A program made the position numbers and the translations under genes. Below are positions 13,701 through 22,437 of a stretch of DNA of 64,000 bases, piece after piece. Source of the stretch: Flectonema sp. DT1601 (Eukaryota; Euglenozoa; Diplonemea; Diplonemida; Diplonemidae); the NCBI GenBank assembly GCA_964019425.1, contig OZ025826.1:248001-312000 (forward strand). Direction: 5' to 3'. The notes under the pieces are model-generated. The model had not been told where the DNA came from, did no database searches, and saw nothing but the letters and a program-made list of their open reading frames with translations. Position 1 is the stretch's first letter; each line of letters begins with the position of its first letter.

Positions 13701-15680
13701 CCGCGTCGCCGGAGCAGACGCAGCATACGCACTACCAAGTCTAGGCCCTTTAATATCAAAGGCTGGGACTGGTATTGACATTGAAGCTCCAAGATTAGAA
13801 ATAGACGCATTGAAGTCCTCCGTGTAGTCAGGTGCGACAACTGTTATTCTCGGTGTTGTCATATCTTCCATAGAATTAGAACCGTTTACAGGAAGTGATA
13901 GAGAGAGTGGTTCAGATGAACTAAAGACTGCAATAACCTGAATTGCAATACAACAAGCAACAGCTGCTGCTGCACATTCATCTGAAACCTCCTCATCCGA
14001 ATCATTAAAGTGTTGTGAGGATGCTGACGAGTGAGGGCTGTCAATTATTTTATCACCACCACCTCCATTATCAATTGATAACGGTAATAACATCTTAGTT
14101 CTACTTTTAGGGAAATCTGGACTGTCGTCAAGTCCGTCTCTCGTTGGAGTAATTAACACCTGCATTGCAGCTAACAGCTCATTTCCCTCCGCTCCATCAG
14201 GCAGTGTAATCTCGTCATTGTCGGAAGCTGCATCTTCGACAGCTAATCGTTGTTGGTCTTGTCTGGTCATTTCATCCCAAGTAACGTATGTTTCTGGTTT
14301 TGAAAATATCTGAGCAGCACTTTTCAACAATGGAATGATTGACATTACCCTAGCAAGAGCTGGAGCAATATGAAAGTCAGCAGTGTGAACGGCAAACAGA
14401 TCCTCGTATATAAGTCTTGGAGCAGCACCAGCAACAAGTCGATTAGTAGAATTCCCATTAGCATCAGTAATAGCATCAGAGGTACAGTGTAACCAAGTTC
14501 CACCTGAAGCTAGTTCAATACGCGCATACCCTCCAGCCTTGACTGTTTCATCAAGTGCGTCTAAAGGATGAAATGTTGCGAGAGTGTCATCAATGAAGTC
14601 CTCATTCTCATTCTTTACGAGTGAAGAAACTAATGATAATCTGTGTCTTTGACTGGCACTTCCAAACCTACTCCTTGCAGATTGAGGTGAGTTTCCTCCT
14701 TCCTTAGGACTATGACAACATAAATACATTCCAGTTGCAACATGTCGAAGTCTATAAGCACTTTGAAATCCTGAAGTAGTCACGGCACCACCAGTAACGA
14801 TGCTGTTGCTTTCAACCATCCAAACGGCACCACTCGGATGTTCCAAATCCCTGACACTGTAGGTTGCCTTTGGTGGTTTTACTCTTGAAAACACGACGCT
14901 GTTCTCGGCATCAGAGTCACCTATTCCTTCTAAGAAAGCTTCTTTTTCTTTGTGAAAAAGTACGATTGCCTCTCCGACTCGGAGTACTGTTCCGGGAGCA
15001 GGAAGATCTGGTTCGTTACATTGAAGGTCAAATGCTTCCACACTCCAGACAGCATCGAGTGAATGTGTTTCGGAAAGTTCTACGGACCTACCTTGTGGGG
15101 AACACGCTCCCTCTGGAAGAGATGAGAAAAATGGTTTTGAAAACAGCGGACCCACACAAAGATATCCGGGAGTGTCACTTGCAGCGCTTTCAATTAGAAT
15201 TTGTTCTCCAACTCGAACAACTTCTCCTTCTTCTCTTACCCTTCCTCTGGGTAGGATTCTGAAGGTTTCTTCAAGGGTTGGAATTCCTCCATCAACCTTT
15301 GGAGCAAAGTAAAAAGATGCCTGTTGTTGATTCTCTTCTTCTTCTTCTTCTGGGATATTAACTTTAAGAAGATGCCCAGTAAGGTGAACACCAAGTCGTA
15401 TTGACGCTCCATACATAACATTTGGAACACCACCTCCATCAATTGATTCTTCAGTAGGTCGGAGTATCGTAAAAACACAACGTTCGAATTCCATTGGAAG
15501 CCCGACTTGCATTCCGTCAACTTTCCGAAGAGGATGGATAGCAACCGTCGGAAAACATCTTCCGTTTACGAAACCTGCTGCTAAGTGTCCCTCAGTCAAA
15601 ACAGGACTTAAACTAATCTGATCTCCATATTGGATTTCTGAGGACTGCGCCATCCTTCCTATCGACATGGTTCTGTCCAT
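7734..15680 (-). CDS. Inositol 1,4,5-trisphosphate receptor-like calcium release channel
   Basis: Three exons, 15680-8643, 8567-8363 and 8242-7734, splice to exactly 2,583 codons plus stop. An upstream in-frame Met near 15767 would need a poly-Lys run from a poly(A) tract, so ATG 15680 (MDRTMSIG) is preferred. Visible parts: an N-terminal ligand-binding/MIR-type region, RIH blocks, an RIH-associated block with LTEYCQGPCQENQ (near identical to animal IP3Rs), membrane helices, a pore with LGGISD in the place of the GGGxGD filter, then an S6 helix (VVILLNIIFGIIIDTF). The C-terminal zinc-binding signature CFICG...HIKRDHNMWCY and GQESYVWN complete the family pattern. Introns are 75 and 120 nt. A Ser/Gly-rich linker of over 300 residues splits the membrane domain. 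An AG at 15756 could be the acceptor for the leader. It would release calcium from an internal store. Confidence 0.93.
8243..8362 (-). other. Intron 2 of the IP3R-like gene
   Basis: Donor GTATGC and acceptor actcaacacag. Splicing completes the Gly codon of CFICG and continues into IESTEFDRH...HIKRDHNMW, restoring the family zinc-finger motif. This is the strongest proof of cis-splicing in the window. Confidence 0.9.
8568..8642 (-). other. Intron 1 of the IP3R-like gene
   Basis: Donor GTATGG follows the codon for Met in GGISDLM. Acceptor cacacacag precedes GACCCTCCC (Asp-Pro-Pro). It removes 75 nt and links the pore to DPPSFDVDGDGHIDT in frame. Confidence 0.85.
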
Positions 15681-15925
15681 CTGGTTTGTTGTTGTTGTTT
15701 TTAATATTTCATTGATGTCGTCTTTTTTTTTTTTTTTTTTTTTTGTGTACACAACCTGAGAATTCAAATATAATTTTAATTATCGACCATCGTTTTTGTA
15801 ATAAAGTGATATACTGATATCTAGTTACCCATTGTTAGACCTGAAACAGAAGGCTTCCGAGTAAACGAGAATATACATATTATGGATGACGTGTAAAACA
15901 AACTAATTAATTTTGTTGGAAAATG

Positions 15926-15956
<31 letters not shown>

Positions 15957-16737
15957 CCTCCAAATGAGAAAAAGGTAACTAAAACACCGAAATACAGAAA
16001 ACGAAACAGACGGAGAGAGAAAAACAAATAAAAAAAATATAAATAATATAATCGTCTGTGTTGCAACTCCTCTCACCAACAAAGGTAGAAATAATAAATA
16101 AAAGAACATCACCATGTTTTGTGTGGCCGACAAACGCTTGAGATTACCAGAAGGTTATTCTTTTTAAAAAAAAAAACGTCATAATGTCAGTTTGTAGGGT
16201 TGCCTAGGCAGTCTCGGACTTCTTTTTGGTTTTTTTTTTTTTTTTTTTTTTTAAATCTTTGTCAATAAGAGGTTACGAGCTGCAGATGCACCCAAAAATT
16301 TTGAATACCAACAAAAAAAGACCAACAGGGAGGGTGAAACAAAATAAAAAATACTAAAAAAAAAAAAAACCATTCAGATAAAGCCTTATACTTGTTGATC
16401 GCAGACAGTTACACTGACAGTTCAGGGAAAATAAATATAGCATTTGATATATAAATAATCGGCTCTTAATCTAAACAGTTTCTTCTTCGACTTCGCCGAT
16501 GCAACAAAAAAACAAAACAGAACATAAACACAACAACAGACCGTAGTCTCTATGACAACGAGTCCAATAAAAAATAACAAAAAAAAAAAAAAAAAGAATA
16601 CTTACCGTCATCCGATAAACGTTGTTTTGGGACGAGTCAATAGCACCTCATTTGATATAATAAAATAAATACGTACAAAAAAAAAAGAAAAAAAAAGAAA
16701 AAAAAATCAAATCAAATCAAATACAGAAAAATAAATA
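15681..16737. other. Intergenic spacer with homopolymers and one copy of a dispersed element
   Basis: Contains the leader of the IP3R-like gene (poly(T) at 15723-15744), poly(T) tracts near 15928-15956 and 16230-16252, and A-rich DNA near 16676-16705. A segment at 16374-16480 is repeated at 19192-19325. No protein gene is supported. Confidence 0.55.
16374..16480. repeat. Dispersed intergenic element, copy 1
   Basis: Shares an ordered series of blocks with 19192-19325: cagataaagccttata, ttgatc-cagacagt, actgaca, aaataaat, and cttaatct followed by a T-rich block. It lies about 260 nt beyond the stop of the receptor kinase gene. It could be a conserved 3' element, a small ncRNA or an old short transposon. 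No known RNA family is recognised. Confidence 0.5.
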
Positions 16738-18807
16738 TTAATTAGAATCAGCAGTTCTCAAACTATCAGTGACAGCATTCGGATGACTGCCTTCTGTTGC
16801 AAACAGAGATCCCGGTGCTGGCAGTCCAGTTGCAGTCACGTTAATAGAAGCTACCCATTCATGACTTAGAAGTGTTGAAACAATCGGTCTTTGTTTTGGA
16901 TCCTTAACAAGACAAGCAACCATAAATGAATGTGACAACGGAGAACATTTTTTAGGTAAATTAGTCGGTAGACCCTCAGCACCACCAATGTTAAAAATAG
17001 CCGCCCACATTGAAGGGAATATCGGCCATGGGGGCTCTCCTCTGTTCAACATTTCTGAAACAGTACAACCAACTGACCAAACGTCACTCGCAAATCCGTA
17101 GACTTGTCCTTCTTTAACACTAATGACCTCAGGTGCCATCCAATAGGGTGTTCCAACCATGGTTTCACATCCACGTGTCTTCATGGCCACTGATTGCATT
17201 TGTTTTGAGCATCCGAAATCTGCTAATTTGACCACCCCGTCATTCCTAACCAATACATTCTCACCTTTGATATCTCTGTGAATGGTGTGGCATTCCTCGT
17301 GAAGGTATTTAAGTCCTTCTAGAATCTGCTTAGTGTATCTAGCAGCAAGCGTGTCGTCAAGTTGTGTTGGTAGTTTCTTAACTAAAGTACTTAGAGATCC
17401 CCCGTCGACAAACTCCATAAATATATTTAATTTTAACAGTTCTGGATCGAAACCGGCATCCAAATACTGCGTTATGTTTTTATGTTTAAATGTTTTCATG
17501 AGTTGAACTTCTTTTAGAAGATTAGCAACCTCAGATGTCTCTAAATTCTTTCCCAAATCAACAACTTTAACAGCCACAAAGTAACCAGAAGTTAGAATCC
17601 CAAGATACACTTCTCCAAAAGATCCTTTTCCAACCAAATCAGCTTTATGCCATTTCGACAACATATTGCTGTTTAAATCTCCCAGATCGAATTTTGATTG
17701 CCGAGAACTGCAATTTTGTGATGATTGAGGGGGAATCGAACTTGTCACTGACTCAAGCATACTACCTTCAAAAGGATTTGATACGACACTCTCAAGAATA
17801 GATCCCATGACAGGTATCCCACCTTCCGGTTGCGGAGGTGGAACACTTGTGATTGTGGAGGCAATGTTTATTGAGACCTTTGAAGGAGCAACAGAATGAA
17901 CTGATGGATAAGATTTATCAACAGGAATAGGAATACTCTCCGTCATCACTATTGAGGTGGTCGATTCAACAATACTGTCGACTGTTTGAATTAATGGTTT
18001 CGTACTTCCAATTCCAAGAACTTCATTCTGTTGAGTTCCATGTTCAGGTGATGTTGTTGGAGTTGGTATCTTATCACTGATTACTGAAGTAGTCTTCTCA
18101 TCTTTATCAACAGAAATAGTTTTAACGTGACTTCTATTCCAAGACCTTACAATAACAAACACTACGGCTATCAACACTAAGAATGTCGATCCGCTGATAG
18201 CGAGGGCGACTATAACCCAGGTGGCTATTCCTTTGCTGCCTTCATCTGTAGGTGAATCCGCTAAAATGAGTTCACATATTTCTAAAGTATTATCACAATG
18301 GATAAATAAAGGATCCGTCTTACAGCTATCAATTGTTCTGTGAGTTCCACATGCGTGAGTTTGTTGACATTTTTTATAGACTTCAGCATGGCATGTCGGA
18401 GAACATGTTTTTACTCCACTAGGTTCTGATAAAACACAATCTTGTACGAGCATGCAGTTGACTGTCAGGTCAAACTGATGAACAGTACAACTCCATGCGT
18501 GGCACTTATCATATTCTACAGAACAAGATGCTTTGTTCGATGTACCTGTGATGGTGTCTGCGCAGAGTGGCTCAGTTCCGAGATCACATTCTGGATTACT
18601 CATATTAATTGCTCTGATGCAACCAACATAGTCACACCATGTTTCAGATGCGTGTCTTACCCTTCCTCCAGCCATTATTTTATCGTATTTTAAAGTCGCC
18701 TCTGCGCATGTTACTGATGAATCGTTACCAGTGCAGGTGTTTATGCAATTATTGATCTTATCACCGCAGGAAGATGATATTATTATCGCAACTAAGAGTG
18801 GAATCAT
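16738..18807 (-). CDS. Single-pass receptor-like Ser/Thr protein kinase
   Basis: ATG at 18807 opens with the signal peptide MIPLLVAIIISSSCG. The frame is open further upstream only through a TTG. The 689-residue product has a Cys-rich ectodomain (about 16-190), one membrane helix (about 194-222), a Ser/Thr/Pro-rich cytosolic linker, and a complete kinase domain (about 386-650). Kinase motifs seen are the glycine loop GKGSFGEV, VAVK, the catalytic loop HRDIKGEN, DFG, GTPYWMAPEV and DVWS. HRDIKGEN and GTPYWMAPEV resemble STE/MAP3K-type kinases, so Ser/Thr specificity is expected. A long pyrimidine tract ending in AG at 18851 sits 43 nt upstream of the ATG. A role in sensing an external signal is inferred from architecture. 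The ligand is unknown and the ectodomain matches no family I know. Confidence 0.9.
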   Translation of the reverse strand: MIPLLVAIIISSSCGDKINNCINTCTGNDSSVTCAEATLKYDKIMAGGRVRHASETWCDYVGCIRAINMSNPECDLGTEPLCADTITGTSNKASCSVEYDKCHAWSCTVHQFDLTVNCMLVQDCVLSEPSGVKTCSPTCHAEVYKKCQQTHACGTHRTIDSCKTDPLFIHCDNTLEICELILADSPTDEGSKGIATWVIVALAISGSTFLVLIAVVFVIVRSWNRSHVKTISVDKDEKTTSVISDKIPTPTTSPEHGTQQNEVLGIGSTKPLIQTVDSIVESTTSIVMTESIPIPVDKSYPSVHSVAPSKVSINIASTITSVPPPQPEGGIPVMGSILESVVSNPFEGSMLESVTSSIPPQSSQNCSSRQSKFDLGDLNSNMLSKWHKADLVGKGSFGEVYLGILTSGYFVAVKVVDLGKNLETSEVANLLKEVQLMKTFKHKNITQYLDAGFDPELLKLNIFMEFVDGGSLSTLVKKLPTQLDDTLAARYTKQILEGLKYLHEECHTIHRDIKGENVLVRNDGVVKLADFGCSKQMQSVAMKTRGCETMVGTPYWMAPEVISVKEGQVYGFASDVWSVGCTVSEMLNRGEPPWPIFPSMWAAIFNIGGAEGLPTNLPKKCSPLSHSFMVACLVKDPKQRPIVSTLLSHEWVASINVTATGLPAPGSLFATEGSHPNAVTDSLRTADSN

Positions 18808-19469
18808 TTTAATTGGATGGGTTGCGGACCACCCTGTTTGGTTGATTTCACTGGTTGTTAATAAAATTAAAAACAAGAAAAAAAAAGAGAGAAAAAAAAC
18901 AGCTACAGCTCTACTGAACTATATCTAAATAATATGTGTTGTGACCTGAAAAATAAAATAAAATAAAAAGACGGTGTTTTTTTTTTTCTTTTTTTTTCCC
19001 ATCAAAAAAAAACAAATCAAAACTAAACAAAATAGAATCTTTGAATACCCAGGTCAGGTATATCAAAAGAAAAATCAGGTGGTCCTTCGGGACCCTCAAA
19101 ACTACGATGGCACACCACACTTCATTATTATTCATCAGAAATCCCTCATTACCAAAACAACACACGGAACACCTCAAATATAAAAAGGGTTAGTTCAGAT
19201 AAAAAGCCTTATAGTTGATCACAGACAGTATTACTGACAAGCAAAAGGGAAAACTTTTTTTTTAAAATAAATGTAACATTTTTGAAACATAATAAATAAA
19301 ACGATTCTTAATCTGAATTGTTTTCTCACATCCCACGACAGAGAGAACTTGTCTTCCTTGAGACGTATATAAGAAACTAATGTAGGTTTTTTATTTATTT
19401 TTTTTTTGTTTTTTGTTTTGTTTTTTTCCACCCAAGGAAGGTTTTAGCAACAACAACTCGTGTGGATTA
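18808..19469. other. Intergenic spacer with second copy of the dispersed element
   Basis: AT-rich. Holds a short hairpin with a TTCG loop (ggtccttcgggacc, 19081-19094) and the repeat element at 19192-19325. No supported gene. Confidence 0.5.
19192..19325. repeat. Dispersed intergenic element, copy 2
   Basis: Partner of 16374-16480 with the same block order, extended by an inserted T/A-rich run. It sits about 145 nt beyond the stop of the polyQ membrane protein gene, so both copies occupy the 3' side of a minus-strand gene. Confidence 0.5.
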
Positions 19470-20201
19470 TTAAAAAATCATTTTCATTAGCATCGGAAAC
19501 AGAGTCATACTTGCGAAAGGAATACAAAAATAAAATCCTCCACCTGAGTAGCTGACATCGCCAGGAAGAAATGCAAAGAACGATAATCCGCCTTGTTGTC
19601 GTCCATGGCGGGGATATGACTGGGATGATGAAGGAAATAATAGTTTACACACGAGGATGGTAAATATTAACGACCACACTATAATAATAGGACGACGATA
19701 GGATGGAAGAATACCCCAATTACCCAACGTCTGAGAGAGACGATCGAAGATTGAGTTCGGTGCCGGAGACTGTCTCATGTTCTCTTGGTGTCGCTGTTGT
19801 TGTTGTTGTTGCTGTTGTTGTTGTTGCTGTTGTCGTTGTTGTTGTTGTTGTTGCTGTTGTTGTTGTTGCTGTTGTCGTTGTTGTTGTTGTTGTTGTTGTT
19901 GCTGTTGTTGTTGTTGTTGTTGCTGTTGTCGTTGTTGCTGTCGTTGTTGTTGATGACGTTCTCTCACCACCTGATCTTCATCATAATTGCGACTCACTCT
20001 CGGTGCCCTCCCACTCTCAATCTCCTTCTCAAAGGCCTCCAACAAGACTTTAGCTCTCACCCCAACTCGCCCTTCCTTTGATAAACTCATCGCCTTCTTA
20101 CAAAACTTAACCGCCTTGTCCATCTGCAGCTGCCTACCTGCAGCGATAGCTATGTCGAGACATTTCTCGGCTTCGGCTTCGTTGGCGAAGCTGAGATCCA
20201 T
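19470..20201 (-). CDS. DNAJB12/14-like polyQ membrane protein lacking a J domain
   Basis: ATG at 20201 gives 243 residues. Residues 5-65 (EAEKCLDIAIAAGRQLQMDK...) resemble the N-terminal helical pair of DNAJB12/DNAJB14, which begins DEAERCISIA. Next come a Gln/Arg tract of about 60 residues and one clear membrane helix (IIIVWSLIFTILVCKLLFP). A Gly/aromatic hydrophobic tail ends the protein, possibly a second membrane segment. The HPD-containing J domain, expected after the N-terminal region in this family, is absent and its place is taken by polyQ. A pyrimidine-rich AG (cttcatctcag, ending at 20216) lies 14 nt before the ATG. It could be an ER membrane co-factor or an unrelated protein with a chance match. 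Confidence 0.7.
   Translation of the reverse strand: MDLSFANEAEAEKCLDIAIAAGRQLQMDKAVKFCKKAMSLSKEGRVGVRAKVLLEAFEKEIESGRAPRVSRNYDEDQVVRERHQQQRQQQRQQQQQQQQQQQQQQQQQRQQQQQQQQQQQQQRQQQQQQQQQQQQQRHQENMRQSPAPNSIFDRLSQTLGNWGILPSYRRPIIIVWSLIFTILVCKLLFPSSSQSYPRHGRQQGGLSFFAFLPGDVSYSGGGFYFCIPFASMTLFPMLMKMIF
19797..19960. repeat. CAA/CAG trinucleotide tract encoding polyQ
   Basis: Tandem trinucleotides read on minus as CAA/CAG with scattered CGA (Arg) interruptions, inside the gene at 19470-20201. Segments of the form (CAA)nCAGCAACGA recur, which suggests unit expansion. Confidence 0.9.
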
Positions 20202-20960
20202 TTCGAGAACCAGTTCTGAGATGAAGTTAAGAAAGTATCAGAGGAAGTCTCTGCAGTCATCCTATTGACACACGACAGAATACCATCCACAACCCCCACC
20301 TGTAAACAATGAGACTACACAACAAGATCGATGTTCTGGTTGACGAGACGAAAGACTTTAGAACACTAAATAGGAAGTTGTATTTCCCTTTAATAATTGG
20401 ATAATAAATAAACTAAAAGAAGAAAAAAAATGTTCTGAAGCCTCTGAGAAAACAATAAGTTAGGTCGCTCGTCTTGTGATCGCAGTTGTTGAACATGGCT
20501 ATGACTACCGTGGGCTTTTATTAAAAAGAAGAGGGGGAAAAAAAAACGTTTTTTGGTTTTGCTGCTTTTTTTTTTTTTTTTTTTTTTTTTCCCCCTCGAC
20601 TTATACTAGAAGTTTACGTGTGCTTCAGAAAAGCCACACACCGCAGCTGTCATTCCTATCGTTAGATAAGGACAGAAAAGAATCTCATTTGTCCTCGTTA
20701 TGCTTAAGAGAGTAGTAGTTACTCTCGTCGCTTGACCTGATCTCTTGGAGTTGACAATTCAGGTCACTGGCTGTGGTTTAATTAACCAGTTGAAGTCTTC
20801 CTGTATGTGATGTGCAACTTGTTGAAATAGTTGCGATAATAATTATTGTCTTCACCACCACACCAATGCTCTGGGTGTGCGGGAAATCGGGAAAGGAAAA
20901 AATAAATATAAAAAATTAAAGTAAAGTAAACTTACCGCAAATCGAGCAGATTTCCAACTT

Positions 20961-20997
<37 letters not shown>

Positions 20998-21074
20998 CCT
21001 CCACCTGCTCAGAGTCACGTGCTCTGGGGAAATTTAAAAAAAAAAAATTATAATCAATATTTTAACCAACTAAA
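20202..21074. other. Intergenic spacer with long homopolymers
   Basis: Poly(T) at about 20566-20590 and poly(A) of 36 nt at 20961-20996. Otherwise AT-rich. I see no gene or RNA I can support. Confidence 0.55.
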
Positions 21075-22292
21075 TCAGTTCTGGTGTTGGTGTTGTTGCT
21101 GAGGCGGCAATGGCTGCTGTTGCTGCTTTCGCTTCTCAGCATATTCGATGTGAGGGTTTTTAACTGCGAATTCATTAGCAGATTTAGTTTGAGGCTCACC
21201 AGTCTTTCTAGCAGCGAAGAAGACGCAATTATAAAGAGTCCACTTCATAGAGCAGGCATTAGCAGTGTAGCTACTGCCAACACGACGCTCTTCGTCTATA
21301 GTAAATCCATACTTAGTAATCACATTACGGAGCTCATCATATGATAAGTCGATACTCATTTCTTCAGGAGTATCTGAGAAGTGATATAGAAGAGGTCCAA
21401 TGTTTATCCAAATACCACCTGGTTCTAAGAGTCTATGAATCGTTTCTATGTATTCAAAAATATTATGCGCAGTGTCAATAAAGAAACAGGTCACTACAGC
21501 AGTCCAAACTCCTTTTTCAGAAGGTTTATTGTACACTTCTAGAAAGTCACCAGCAACCATTGAGAAATCACCTTGTTCAAGACCTTGTTCTTCTAAGGCT
21601 TGGACAGCTTCAGCTGGGCAGAGGTCAGGAATATGAATTGGTCGCATCTGATCTGCTCTGTTGAAAACGTTTACAGACTGATCAGCAAAAGGATAAATAG
21701 TAAGCTGATGTCTATGTTGCACGTGATTAAGTAGAAAGTGACCTGCGATCAACATGTGATGTGAGAACTCATTTCCTTGAGTCTGAAATCCTTTCAGAGA
21801 AAGCTCAAATGCCAATCTACTTAAACCAGACCCCGGTACTAATACTTTTGAGTTATGTCTTCTGCTTCTGTCGGGGATGTATTTCTCAAGAGAATCGTAT
21901 ATTGGTTGGTAGGTTAGTCGTCGTTCTTCGTATCCTTCTTCACCCCAATCTCTAACAAATTGTTTTAAAGTAGAAATGACTTTATCCATGTCAAGTGCTG
22001 TGGGAGTCTCGTATAAAGGTTTGACCATTCCTCTAGGCCAATAACATTCAAATAAGAACATTGAAGCCTTGCTGATAGATTCTAAGAATTCCGCGTTAGC
22101 TTCCAAACATGATTTCCAATTTTGAAACATTAAACTGTGATCTCCTAACAACTCTTTGTATTTAATGTGTAGGTTATCGAAGTCTCTTTTTCTCTGTGCC
22201 ATTACACCGATGCTGCTGGTTCGGTATCTTCGAAGTGCTTCTGAAATTCGAAGATAAGATTGTTGCTCAGTCTCAACATCGTCTTGATCCAT
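21075..22292 (-). CDS. Carnosine N-methyltransferase (N2227/CARNMT1 family)
   Basis: 405 residues from ATG 22292. The family signature is clear. YQPIYDSLEKYIP precedes the SAM-binding loop VLVPGSGLSRLAFE (about 150-164), then QGNEFSHHMLIAGHFLLN. VVTCFFIDTAHNIFEYIETI and LLEPGGIWINIGPLLYHF match animal and yeast CARNMT1 closely. C-terminal LSYDELRNVITKYGF and SYTANACSMKWTLYNCVFFAARKT also fit. Known members methylate the imidazole ring of carnosine or related His-containing substrates using SAM. The natural substrate in a protist is not known. A short Gln/Pro-rich tail is added. An acceptor-like ctttcccccag ends at 22360, 67 nt upstream, and a (CAA)n leader lies between it and the ATG. Confidence 0.93.
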   Translation of the reverse strand: MDQDDVETEQQSYLRISEALRRYRTSSIGVMAQRKRDFDNLHIKYKELLGDHSLMFQNWKSCLEANAEFLESISKASMFLFECYWPRGMVKPLYETPTALDMDKVISTLKQFVRDWGEEGYEERRLTYQPIYDSLEKYIPDRSRRHNSKVLVPGSGLSRLAFELSLKGFQTQGNEFSHHMLIAGHFLLNHVQHRHQLTIYPFADQSVNVFNRADQMRPIHIPDLCPAEAVQALEEQGLEQGDFSMVAGDFLEVYNKPSEKGVWTAVVTCFFIDTAHNIFEYIETIHRLLEPGGIWINIGPLLYHFSDTPEEMSIDLSYDELRNVITKYGFTIDEERRVGSSYTANACSMKWTLYNCVFFAARKTGEPQTKSANEFAVKNPHIEYAEKRKQQQQPLPPQQQHQHQN

Positions 22293-22306
22293 TTTTATGA
22301 TTTCTT

Positions 22307-22307
22307 T

Positions 22308-22337
<30 letters not shown>
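22307..22337. repeat. TTG trinucleotide repeat in the leader of the methyltransferase gene
   Basis: About ten TTG units on plus, read as CAA in the transcript, directly 5' of the methyltransferase ATG. It gives an unstructured leader of the CAA type. Confidence 0.85.
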
Positions 22338-22340
<3 letters not shown>

Positions 22341-22437
22341 TTTTTGTTATTACTAACTCCTGGGGGAAAGAGAACAAAATATGGTTGACTTCCAGTGTAT
22401 CAAAAAAAAAAAAAAAAACAAAGAAACCCTCCCTTCC

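Noticed and set aside
15681-15767. N-terminal extension of the IP3R-like protein starting MNSQVVYTKKKKKKK
   Set aside because: The Lys run is a poly(A) tract in the leader. MDRTMSIG at 15680 fits the family start better.
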